64,000 nucleotides of DNA from Flavobacterium jejuense (GTDB lineage Bacteria > Bacteroidota > Bacteroidia > Flavobacteriales > Flavobacteriaceae), in NCBI RefSeq assembly GCF_006491595.2, contig NZ_VEVQ02000013.1:62001-126000 (forward strand), in the 5' to 3' direction. Shown piece after piece: positions 25,550 through 33,230 of the stretch (its first letter is position 1; each line of letters begins with the position of its first letter). The notes beneath the pieces were generated by a model that saw nothing but the letters and a program-made list of their open reading frames with translations, searched no databases and was not told the DNA's origin. The position numbers and the translations under genes are program-made.

Positions 25550-25759
25550 ATGAAAAGATTGGAATTAAGTCAAATGGAAAATTTGGAAGGTGGAAGTTGT
25601 GTTTCTACAATAACTAATGGTTCACGTGATTTTACAACTCAAGATGCTTGTATTATTTGTGCTGGTCTAACTGGTGCTGCTGTAGGTTCTTTAGGGGGCG
25701 GATCTGGAACTTTAATTGGATGGGCAGGTGGATTAATTAAGGGATTAATTAATTGTTAA
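25550..25759 (+). CDS. Double-glycine leader bacteriocin-like precursor with glycine-zipper core
   Basis: A 69-residue precursor. The leader MKRLELSQMENLEGG (15 residues) has the ELS...M..L.GG pattern of peptides cleaved and exported by C39-peptidase ABC transporters, one of which is encoded at 28987. Cleavage would free a 54-residue core beginning SCVST. The core has Cys at 2, 19, 22 and 54, and its hydrophobic half has Gly at 34, 38, 42, 46 and 50 plus 27, 31 and 35: a continuous GxxxG glycine zipper as seen in membrane-active toxins. It probably acts as a bacteriocin or contact toxin after export; a signalling peptide is the alternative. Too little is visible to name a subclass. Confidence 0.85.
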   Translation: MKRLELSQMENLEGGSCVSTITNGSRDFTTQDACIICAGLTGAAVGSLGGGSGTLIGWAGGLIKGLINC

Positions 25760-25771
25760 TTACTTAAAGAG

Positions 25772-25880
25772 ACTGTCTAGGAAGTAGTATTTTCTAAATC
25801 AATTCATATGATTTTAATTAAATTAAAAATTCAAAAAGAATTCTGATTATAAGTTTTAATCTTTTTAGACAGTTTTTTTT
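25772..25880 (+). terminator. Long-loop hairpin with T run between precursor and export operon
   Basis: ACTGTCTAGGAAG (25772-25784) pairs over 13 bases with CTTTTTAGACAGT (25861-25873); the two imperfect positions are G-U pairs in the plus-strand RNA. A run of T follows to 25880. The 76-base apical region is AT-rich. It probably acts as a leaky terminator that keeps the precursor transcript more abundant than the downstream genes. Confidence 0.6.
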
Positions 25881-25897
25881 AAATTTTATATAAAGAC

Positions 25898-26560
25898 ATG
25901 TTTAAAGAGATATTTTTATTAAAGTTAAAATTATTTACAAGGAACAATTATGATTCAACAGATAAATTTCGTGATAAGATACCTGTAAAATATTATTTAA
26001 TTTTTGTTCCTGCTTATTTATATTTTGTTTATCAAATTTCTTTATCTGAAAATTTTTTTCAGATTTCTTTTTTGTTTTTCTTAATATTGACAGCAGTAGA
26101 TTTACATATTGCAGTTAATAAAACGAATATTAATTCAAATTATATTTTTAATTACTTATTAAATAAACAAAAGAGTATATTTCTAAACTTATCAACTGAT
26201 TTTCTTTTTAAATTTATTATAATATTTCCTGGTTTTTTTATCGTAAAACATAAGCTATTGTATCTATTTTTAGCTTTTTTTTTTATTTTGTTTACTTTCT
26301 TTTTAAAAGAATTAATTTGTATAGGTTTTTACAGTAGAAAAATATATTATGTGCTAATTTTTGTATTTATTTTACCAATTATAATGCTTGGTAAATTTAT
26401 TTTTGATGATGAAATTACTCCAAAACAATTAAAATATATAGAGTATGTTAATTCGAATTTATTTGACATTTATTCCATCCTTTTATTCTCAATTTTAGGT
26501 GTTGTAATAATTTTATATTATCAAAATTTGAAATATTTTTATCTTATAAAAAATAGATGA
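25898..26560 (+). CDS. Multi-pass membrane protein of the bacteriocin-like operon
   Basis: A 220-residue, very hydrophobic protein with about six transmembrane segments, rich in Phe, Ile and Leu. I do not recognise a named family. Its stop overlaps the next gene (ATGA), which encodes another six-helix protein, and an ABC ATPase follows. By context the two could be the permease halves of a small ABC-2-type transporter for self-immunity or peptide handling. Codon use is extremely AT-rich compared with the flanking housekeeping genes. Confidence 0.75.
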   Translation: MFKEIFLLKLKLFTRNNYDSTDKFRDKIPVKYYLIFVPAYLYFVYQISLSENFFQISFLFFLILTAVDLHIAVNKTNINSNYIFNYLLNKQKSIFLNLSTDFLFKFIIIFPGFFIVKHKLLYLFLAFFFILFTFFLKELICIGFYSRKIYYVLIFVFILPIIMLGKFIFDDEITPKQLKYIEYVNSNLFDIYSILLFSILGVVIILYYQNLKYFYLIKNR

Positions 26561-27159
26561 AGCTTTACTTTATTATGTTAAAAAAGCAAATAAGAGATGG
26601 TGAATTAATAAATTATTTATTAATCATGCTACTTTTATTAATGGTTATTTTTAAAACAAGTTTATCTTTTATTTTAATTTCTATTTTTTTTTCAGAAAAA
26701 TTTTTCAATACAATTTGGATAAATAGAAATGAAAAATTTTTTTATTCAGGATTTAATTCAAAGTCCTTGATAAGAGTAATAATAGTAAATCAAATTAATA
26801 CATTAATTACTTTTAACTTAATGTATATATTGATTTATTCTTTTTTGATTTTGTTTACTGAATATACTATTAATGATTTTTATGACATAATAAATATGAA
26901 TGTAATTTTATTTTTTAATTTTATTTATTCTAATTTTTGGATTAATATCAATAATAAAAACAAATTTGACAAACTATTTAAGTATTTACTCTACTTTGTC
27001 ATAAATTCATTTTTTCTCATATTAATGATTTTGTTAAAATTATATTTGAAAAATTATATAATTATAAACGATTTTATTCTTATAGTATTAATTGTAGTAT
27101 ATATTTTATCCTTTCAAAAAGCAAAAAATAATTTAAAAAACATCTACGTAAATGGTTGA
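26557..27159 (+). CDS. Second multi-pass membrane protein of the operon
   Basis: A 200-residue protein with about six hydrophobic segments starting MKLYFIMLKKQIRDGE. It overlaps the gene before by four bases and the ABC ATPase gene after it by eight, so the three are translated together and probably form one complex. No named family is recognised. Like its neighbour it is exceptionally rich in Ile, Phe and Asn. Confidence 0.75.
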   Translation: MKLYFIMLKKQIRDGELINYLLIMLLLLMVIFKTSLSFILISIFFSEKFFNTIWINRNEKFFYSGFNSKSLIRVIIVNQINTLITFNLMYILIYSFLILFTEYTINDFYDIINMNVILFFNFIYSNFWININNKNKFDKLFKYLLYFVINSFFLILMILLKLYLKNYIIINDFILIVLIVVYILSFQKAKNNLKNIYVNG

Positions 27160-27820
27160 AATTAAAAATATTTATAAACAATATGGAGGGAAAACCATAT
27201 TAAATGATATTAATTTTACTATAAATTCTGGTGAAATTGCTGTAATTTATGGTGTTAATGGTGCTGGAAAGACTACTTTGATTAAATGTATGATAGATTT
27301 AATCAAATATGATGGAGTTGTAAAATTAATACCAAACGATAAAAATCAAATAGGTATATATCTAGGACATGAGGTGTTAATTGAAAAATTAAAAGTCAGT
27401 GAGTATTTGTATTTAGCAGGTCACTTAAAGAACCTTTCAAAAGAAGAAATAAAAAATAAGATAAATACATTGGCTGATAAGTTAAATTTTATTGAACATT
27501 TGAATGACTTAATCTCAAATGTTTCATTTGGAACAAAAACAAAAGTCTTGTTGGCGGCATCTGTAATTAATAGTCCTAAATTATTAATTCTTGATGAACC
27601 TTTTACAGGCTTGGATTTGATAATAGTTGATGAAGTTGTTGCTTTATTAAAGGAATTGAAAAAGGATAATTGTACTATCTTTATTTCATCTCATCAAGTT
27701 AATATATTAGAAGATATTATTGATAAAATATTTATTTTGAAAAATAAAGAAATAATATATAATGGTTCAGTGAATAAAAATACAGATTTAACAAATTTTG
27801 TTCTTTCATATTTGAAATAA
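27152..27820 (+). CDS. ABC transporter ATP-binding protein
   Basis: A 222-residue ATPase. The Walker A motif is GVNGAGKTT at 34-42, Walker B is LLILDEPFTGLD, and the H-loop His is in ISSHQ. The signature is degenerate (NVSFGTKTK instead of LSGGQ), as often in ABC-2 drug and lantibiotic-immunity ATPases. It overlaps the preceding membrane gene by eight bases. It is distinct from the peptide exporter at 28987, which has its own ATPase domain, so a producer-immunity or retention role is more likely than export. Confidence 0.92.
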   Translation: MVEIKNIYKQYGGKTILNDINFTINSGEIAVIYGVNGAGKTTLIKCMIDLIKYDGVVKLIPNDKNQIGIYLGHEVLIEKLKVSEYLYLAGHLKNLSKEEIKNKINTLADKLNFIEHLNDLISNVSFGTKTKVLLAASVINSPKLLILDEPFTGLDLIIVDEVVALLKELKKDNCTIFISSHQVNILEDIIDKIFILKNKEIIYNGSVNKNTDLTNFVLSYLK

Positions 27821-27822
27821 AA

Positions 27823-28461
27823 ATGACTACAAATAAAAAAAATGTTATCTTATTTATATCTTTTATTGCATTAACTATTACAGTATTAATGATAGGAAAT
27901 AATATACTAAATGTTGATGATTTATATTATAATTATCTAATCGAAGATTTAACAAAAGAACAAGCTAATAAAGAGCTTGAAATAAAGAAGGACTTTTATT
28001 GGTTAGAGTATTTAATAACAACAATTTTTGCATTTTTCAAGTTTTTAATGATCTCTAGTGTTGTTTACATTGGAATTGTTCTAAATGATGGAGGAAAAGT
28101 TAAATTTAAAGACATCTTGAATGTTGTAATGAAATCGGAATTCATTTTTTTATTTGCAACTGTTATAAAAATTATCATATTATATTTTGATAAAAATATT
28201 GGTTTAGTTGATATACAAAACTTCTACCCATTATCTGCAATAAATATTACAGGAATTAATGGAGTTGAAAAATGGTTGTATTATCCTTTACAAGTATTGA
28301 ATTTGTTTGAATTATGCTACATGTTACTTTTGTCTTATTACATTGGTAAAATTTTAAATAAAAATTTGGACTACGGTTTGAAAGTTGTGATTTATAGTTA
28401 TTTGCCTTCACTTTTTTTATGGATTATTCTAGCTGTATTTATTTCAATTAACTTATATTGA
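27823..28461 (+). CDS. Yip1-like multi-pass membrane protein
   Basis: A 212-residue protein with five or so transmembrane segments, and a soluble stretch (about 35-60) between the first two. The pattern, including NFYPLSAINI and the spacing of helices, resembles the Yip1-like membrane proteins often found in Bacteroidetes peptide-export operons. The family link is tentative. It follows the ATPase gene by two bases, and is a candidate immunity protein or assembly factor. Confidence 0.7.
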   Translation: MTTNKKNVILFISFIALTITVLMIGNNILNVDDLYYNYLIEDLTKEQANKELEIKKDFYWLEYLITTIFAFFKFLMISSVVYIGIVLNDGGKVKFKDILNVVMKSEFIFLFATVIKIIILYFDKNIGLVDIQNFYPLSAINITGINGVEKWLYYPLQVLNLFELCYMLLLSYYIGKILNKNLDYGLKVVIYSYLPSLFLWIILAVFISINLY

Positions 28462-28465
28462 TGTT

Positions 28466-28987
28466 ATGTTAAAAACAATAAAAATTATAATTATAATAAG
28501 TTTCACTTTACTCTTTTCTTTTTTAATATATAAAATTGCATTAGCATATATTCATAAAAAAGAAGTTGCTGAAAATATTAAAGTTATTCCAAAGTTTACT
28601 TTTTATGATTTAAATGATAAGCCTTTTTCAAATGAAAATTTAGCAGAAGGAGTATCAACTATTTTTATTTTCTTCAATACAGATTGTCATTTTTGTGTAG
28701 AAGAATCTAAATTAATCTTTAATAATATAGAAGAATTTAATAATTCACAATTAATATTTGTTTCTGATGAAGATGGAGAATCTATAATGCAATTTGCAAA
28801 AGAAAATAATTTATTTGGATTAAAAAACATGATTTTTCTTAAAGATAAAGAACTCAAATTTGGTTTAATGTTTGATGTGAATATAAAACCTTCTTCAATT
28901 ATCTATGATAAGGATAAAAAACTAGTTGAAAAGTTTAAGGGGCAAACTACTATTAAGAAAATGTTGAAAAAGTTGAATGACAACTAA
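28466..28987 (+). CDS. Membrane-anchored thioredoxin-like protein
   Basis: A 173-residue protein with an N-terminal anchor (about 5-28) and a thioredoxin/TlpA-like domain in the periplasm. The active-site-like CHFC is at 74-77 in FFNTDCHFCVEESK, and a cis-Pro-like KPSSII loop lies near 151. Because the precursor core has four Cys, a role in making or reducing its disulfides is plausible. The stop codon shares a base with the start of the exporter gene (TAATG), so the pair is translationally coupled. Confidence 0.85.
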   Translation: MLKTIKIIIIISFTLLFSFLIYKIALAYIHKKEVAENIKVIPKFTFYDLNDKPFSNENLAEGVSTIFIFFNTDCHFCVEESKLIFNNIEEFNNSQLIFVSDEDGESIMQFAKENNLFGLKNMIFLKDKELKFGLMFDVNIKPSSIIYDKDKKLVEKFKGQTTIKKMLKKLNDN

Positions 28988-31143
28988 TGTTGAATTTAAA
29001 GATTATTAAATCTACTTTTGCTAAACAACTAGACCAGTCTGATTGTGGAGTTACTTGTTTGCTTTCTGTTATAAAATTAAATGGAGGAAATATTTCTCTT
29101 GAAAAATTAAGAGAATTAAGTGGTACAAATAAGCAAGGTACGACTATGCTAGGTTTGTATCAGGCAGCTAACCAAGTAGGCTTTACTGCTGAGGGTTGCG
29201 AAGCTGATATTCAAATATTGATTAACCACAAACAACCAGTAATTTTACATGTTGTCATTGAAAATCAATTGCAACATTATGTGGTTTGCTATGAATATAA
29301 TAGTGAAAAAGGATTCTTAATTGGAGATCCTGCAAAAGGGATTTGTTATTTGTCTGCTGAAGAATTAGATAAAATTTGGGTTTCAAAAAGTTGTTTAACA
29401 CTTGAAATAAATGAAAGTTTTATTACTACCAAAACTGAAAAACATTCGCAAAAGAAATGGTTTTTAGATATATTAAAAGAAGATTATAAATTACTTTGGA
29501 TTTCTGTATTACTTGGTGTTTTTATTGCTTGTTTAGGTATGGCAATGGCAATTTTTTCTCAAAAATTAATTGATGATATTTTGCCTTCTGAGAATAAAAC
29601 TAAATTATTTTCTGGAGTTGCTCTTTTAACCATTTTACTTTTGGCTCGTGTAGGTATTTCTGTATTAAGAGAGTTCTTTTTAATGCAACAATCTAAAGAT
29701 TTTAATAATCGCATCAATTCTCAATTTTTTACTAGGTTATTACATTTACCAAAATCATTTTTTGATACTCGAAAAATAGGAGAGCTAGTTGCTAGATTAA
29801 ATGATACGCAACGTATTCAAAGAGTTATTAAACAACTAGCAAGTAGTTTAGTAATTGATGTTTTGGTGGCTATCTTTTCTACTGTTTTCTTGTTTTTATA
29901 TTCGTGGAAAGTAGGTTTACTTTGTTTATTTAGTTTACCCGTTTATTTTGTAATTATTTATCGTAGTAATAAAAAAATAATCGCTGCTCAAAAAGAAGTT
30001 ATGCAAAGTTATGCGTTTAATGAAAGTAACTATATTTCGAGTATGCAAGGTATTGCTACTATTAAAAATGATAATAAGCAGTCTATTTTTAGTAAAGCAA
30101 ATGATTTGATTTTTGGTTTGTTTCAAGAAAAAATATTTGATTTAGGAAAGATAAATATTAAATTATCTTGGCAGTCTGGTATTGCTAGTGTTTTATTTCT
30201 TATTAGTATTTTAATATTTACTTCTATTCAGGTTTTAAATAAAGATCTTAAACTGGGCGAATTAATGGCTATATTAGGAATCGCAGGAGGATTGTTGCCT
30301 TCTATTGCAAATTTAGCATTGGTTACTATTCCTATTAATGAAGCTAAAATTGCTTTTAATAGAATGTATGAATTTGCTTCTATTGAGAAAGAGAAAGAAG
30401 AAGGAGAACTTATAACTGAAATTAATTCAATTGCTATTCAAAATCTTTCGTTTCGGTTTGCAGGTAGAAAAGAATTACTTAAAAATATAACTATTCCACT
30501 AGTAAAAGATAAAATAACTGCTATTGTAGGAGAAAGTGGTAGTGGTAAAAGTACTTTAGGGCAAATTTTGCAACGCTTTTATAATTTTGAAAATGGAAGC
30601 ATCATTGTAAACAATCAACATCAATTAAATGCAATTGAATTAAAAAGTTTTAGAAATTTAATTGGAGTTATTCCGCAAGAAATTACCATTTTTAATGGAA
30701 ATGTTATTGACAATATTTTATTAGGTGCTACTGAAACTCCTGAAAATATAATGCATTTTTTAACTTCTTTTGGTTTTGATGCATATTTTAATCAATTGCC
30801 GCAAGGGATTGCTACTATTTTAGGAGAAGAAGGAATTAACCTTTCTGGTGGTCAAAAACAAATTATAGCTTTAGCAAGAGTTTTGTATAAAAAGCCACAA
30901 TTTTTAATTCTTGACGAAGTTACTTCTGCAATGGATAGAAATACTGAAAGGTTTACCATGAATTTGTTTGAAAAAATTAAATCAAATTGTATTATTTTCT
31001 TTATTTCACATCGATTGCATACCTTAAAGCAATTTGCTGATGAAGTTTATGTTTTAGAAAATGGAACAATTGCAATTTCTGGAACTCATGATGAATTGCT
31101 TCAAACGGATAATTTTTATAGTGAGTATTGGAAAGAGGTTTAA
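28987..31143 (+). CDS. Peptidase-containing ABC exporter (C39 type)
   Basis: A 718-residue exporter that cleaves double-glycine leaders and pumps the core peptide across the inner membrane. The N-terminal C39 peptidase (1-140) has Gln14, Cys20 (QLDQSDCGVTC), His97 (LQHYVV) and Asp114 (IGDP). Six transmembrane helices span about 160-430. The ATPase has Walker A GESGSGKST near 515, signature LSGGQ near 619 and Walker B ILDEVTSAMD. The matching substrate is the precursor at 25550. No HlyD-type adaptor gene is nearby, although Gram-negative systems usually need one, so it must be elsewhere or dispensable. Base composition is less extreme than in the preceding five genes. Confidence 0.95.
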   Translation: MLNLKIIKSTFAKQLDQSDCGVTCLLSVIKLNGGNISLEKLRELSGTNKQGTTMLGLYQAANQVGFTAEGCEADIQILINHKQPVILHVVIENQLQHYVVCYEYNSEKGFLIGDPAKGICYLSAEELDKIWVSKSCLTLEINESFITTKTEKHSQKKWFLDILKEDYKLLWISVLLGVFIACLGMAMAIFSQKLIDDILPSENKTKLFSGVALLTILLLARVGISVLREFFLMQQSKDFNNRINSQFFTRLLHLPKSFFDTRKIGELVARLNDTQRIQRVIKQLASSLVIDVLVAIFSTVFLFLYSWKVGLLCLFSLPVYFVIIYRSNKKIIAAQKEVMQSYAFNESNYISSMQGIATIKNDNKQSIFSKANDLIFGLFQEKIFDLGKINIKLSWQSGIASVLFLISILIFTSIQVLNKDLKLGELMAILGIAGGLLPSIANLALVTIPINEAKIAFNRMYEFASIEKEKEEGELITEINSIAIQNLSFRFAGRKELLKNITIPLVKDKITAIVGESGSGKSTLGQILQRFYNFENGSIIVNNQHQLNAIELKSFRNLIGVIPQEITIFNGNVIDNILLGATETPENIMHFLTSFGFDAYFNQLPQGIATILGEEGINLSGGQKQIIALARVLYKKPQFLILDEVTSAMDRNTERFTMNLFEKIKSNCIIFFISHRLHTLKQFADEVYVLENGTIAISGTHDELLQTDNFYSEYWKEV

Positions 31144-31216
31144 GTAATTACCTAAACCTCTCTACTATGTTATTTGAATGTCAAACTTTGAATATAAAGC
31201 CTAGTATTTTTAGTTT

Positions 31217-33109
31217 TTAAAGTGTTTCTTTCAACCATTTAAAAAATTCATTTTGCCAGACCAGTCCATTTTGTGGTTTTAAAATCCAATGATTTTCCTC
31301 TGGAAACAGCATAAACCTACTTTTAATTCCTTTTAATTGAGCAGCTTGAAAAGCTTCTTGACTTTGTCCCATGGGTACACGATAGTCTTTAGCTCCTTGA
31401 ATGATAAATATTGGAGTGTTCCAATTGTTTACTAATGTAATTGGATTAAATTGATTATATGATTTTTGTGCTAATTCGTTTTCGTTTTCCCAATAGGCTC
31501 CACCCATATCCCAATTCGTAAAGAATACTTCTTCAGTCGTGCCATACATGCTTTGTGTATTGAAAATTCCTGCATGTGCAATAAAAGTTTTAAATCTTTT
31601 TTTATGAATTCCTGCTAAATAAAATACGGAATAGCCTCCATAGCTTGCTCCAACTGCTCCTAATCTAGTTTTGTCAACATAATTTTCTTTTGCGACATCA
31701 TCTATAGCGCTTAAATAATCGTCCATTGCTTGTCCGCCCCAATCTTTACTGATTTGTTCGTTCCAATCTACTCCATGACCTGGCATTCCCCTTCTATTTG
31801 GAGCTACAACTATATAGCCTTGTGATGCCATTACTTGAAAATTCCATCTAAATGAATAAAATTGAGATAAGGCTCCTTGTGGACCTCCTTGACAGTATAA
31901 AAGTGTTGGATATTTCTTTTTAGCATCAAAATTTGGAGGTAAAATAACCCATACCAACATGTCTTTTCCATCTGTAGTTTTGACCATTCGTTTTTCTACT
32001 TTTGGTAAAGCTAATTTGGAATAGATTGCTGTATTTACAGTAGTAATTTGTTTCCATGTATTCTTTTTTAAATCATAGCTAAAAATTTCATTAGCATGAT
32101 TCATGTCACTTTGGGTTACCAAAATTGTATTTTCATGGAACCCAATAATTTGATTTACGTCAAACTGTCCTTTAGTAATCTGTTTTACTTGTACAGTAAT
32201 TTTGGTTAATCCAGGAAAATTAACTTCAAAAAGTTGTTTAGTTCCATCTACAGGAGCTAGGAAATAGACTTTCTTTCCATCAGTACTCCATGTGAAGCTA
32301 TCGACTGTTCCATCCCAATTTGATGTAAGATTTATATCTAGTCCTTTATGACGAACAATAATATCGTTTTTGTCTGCTTCATATCCATCTCGTTTCATTT
32401 GCAACCAAGATAAATCTCCATTTGGTGAAAATTGTGGAGCTACATCGTATCCTAAATTTTTTCTGGTGAGATTCTTGGTGGTTTTAGTAGCTACATCAAA
32501 TTCGTATAAATCGGTATTTGTACTTGTTGCGTAGGCTGTTCCTTCTTTCTTTTTGCAAACATATATTACTTTTGAACCATCAGGGGACCAAATGTAATCT
32601 TCGTCACCACCAAATGGTTTTTGAGGACAATCGAAAGGTTCGTCTTTCATTAGGTCTATTTCTTCTTTATCATTGGTAATTACCACATGATTATGATGTC
32701 CATCGTTATAAGTGTCCCAATGACGATAGTCTAAGGCATTATAAATTTGTACATCACTTTTGTCTAATTTTGGATAAAAATCTTTTCCGTATATTTTATT
32801 GATTTTTACTTCTTTGTTGGAAAGTGTCCAAACATCATCTTTTGATTTATTTTTATCTTTGATTAGACTTTCATATTCTTTTAGGGAAGTTGGTTTTCCA
32901 CCTGTAACAGGAATGCTGAAAAACTCAGTATTGGATTTGTTTTCTTCTATTGAAGGTGTACTGACTTTGTAAATGATGTTTTTTCCGTCTTTAGAAATTC
33001 CCAAAGGTGAAATTCGACCTAACTTCCATAATATTTCTGGAGTCATAAATTCTTGAGCTGTTGCCGCTAAACTTGTCATGCTAATAAGTATTAAAGCTAT
33101 TTTTTTCAT
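31217..33109 (-). CDS. S9 family peptidase (DPP5 / acylaminoacyl-peptidase-like)
   Basis: A 630-residue serine peptidase with signal peptide MKKIALILISMTSLAATAQE. A WD40-like beta-propeller (about 30-370) is followed by an alpha/beta hydrolase. The nucleophile Ser is in GASYGGYS, the Asp in IQGAKDYRVP and the His in PEENHWI. It is probably periplasmic, like the P. gingivalis dipeptidyl peptidase 5, releasing dipeptides. It stands alone between convergent and same-strand neighbours. Confidence 0.93.
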   Translation of the reverse strand: MKKIALILISMTSLAATAQEFMTPEILWKLGRISPLGISKDGKNIIYKVSTPSIEENKSNTEFFSIPVTGGKPTSLKEYESLIKDKNKSKDDVWTLSNKEVKINKIYGKDFYPKLDKSDVQIYNALDYRHWDTYNDGHHNHVVITNDKEEIDLMKDEPFDCPQKPFGGDEDYIWSPDGSKVIYVCKKKEGTAYATSTNTDLYEFDVATKTTKNLTRKNLGYDVAPQFSPNGDLSWLQMKRDGYEADKNDIIVRHKGLDINLTSNWDGTVDSFTWSTDGKKVYFLAPVDGTKQLFEVNFPGLTKITVQVKQITKGQFDVNQIIGFHENTILVTQSDMNHANEIFSYDLKKNTWKQITTVNTAIYSKLALPKVEKRMVKTTDGKDMLVWVILPPNFDAKKKYPTLLYCQGGPQGALSQFYSFRWNFQVMASQGYIVVAPNRRGMPGHGVDWNEQISKDWGGQAMDDYLSAIDDVAKENYVDKTRLGAVGASYGGYSVFYLAGIHKKRFKTFIAHAGIFNTQSMYGTTEEVFFTNWDMGGAYWENENELAQKSYNQFNPITLVNNWNTPIFIIQGAKDYRVPMGQSQEAFQAAQLKGIKSRFMLFPEENHWILKPQNGLVWQNEFFKWLKETL

Positions 33110-33182
33110 TTTTATTTGCTTTTTTAATAAAGTTTAAAAATAATTATTTTTAAGGAATAGTAGTCTAGAAATTCATAAAATA

Positions 33183-33210
33183 AAAAAGACCTTCATTTGA
33201 AGGTCTTTTG
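33183..33210 (-). terminator. Terminator after the fourth metalloprotease
   Basis: AAAAGACCTTCA and TGAAGGTCTTTT form a 12-bp stem around a minimal loop, with a T run on the minus strand. Confidence 0.88.
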
Positions 33211-33230
33211 AAAAAAAGTTAAGTTTTTAT

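Noticed and set aside
25772..25873. Small transposable element (MITE) with terminal inverted repeats
   Set aside because: The ends match better as RNA with G-U pairs, a T run follows, and no target-site duplication is visible. Not fully excluded without a copy-number search.
31134..31161. Inverted repeat around the exporter stop codon (AGAGGTTTA and TAAACCTCT)
   Set aside because: It can form a hairpin but has no T run, so I did not list it as a terminator.
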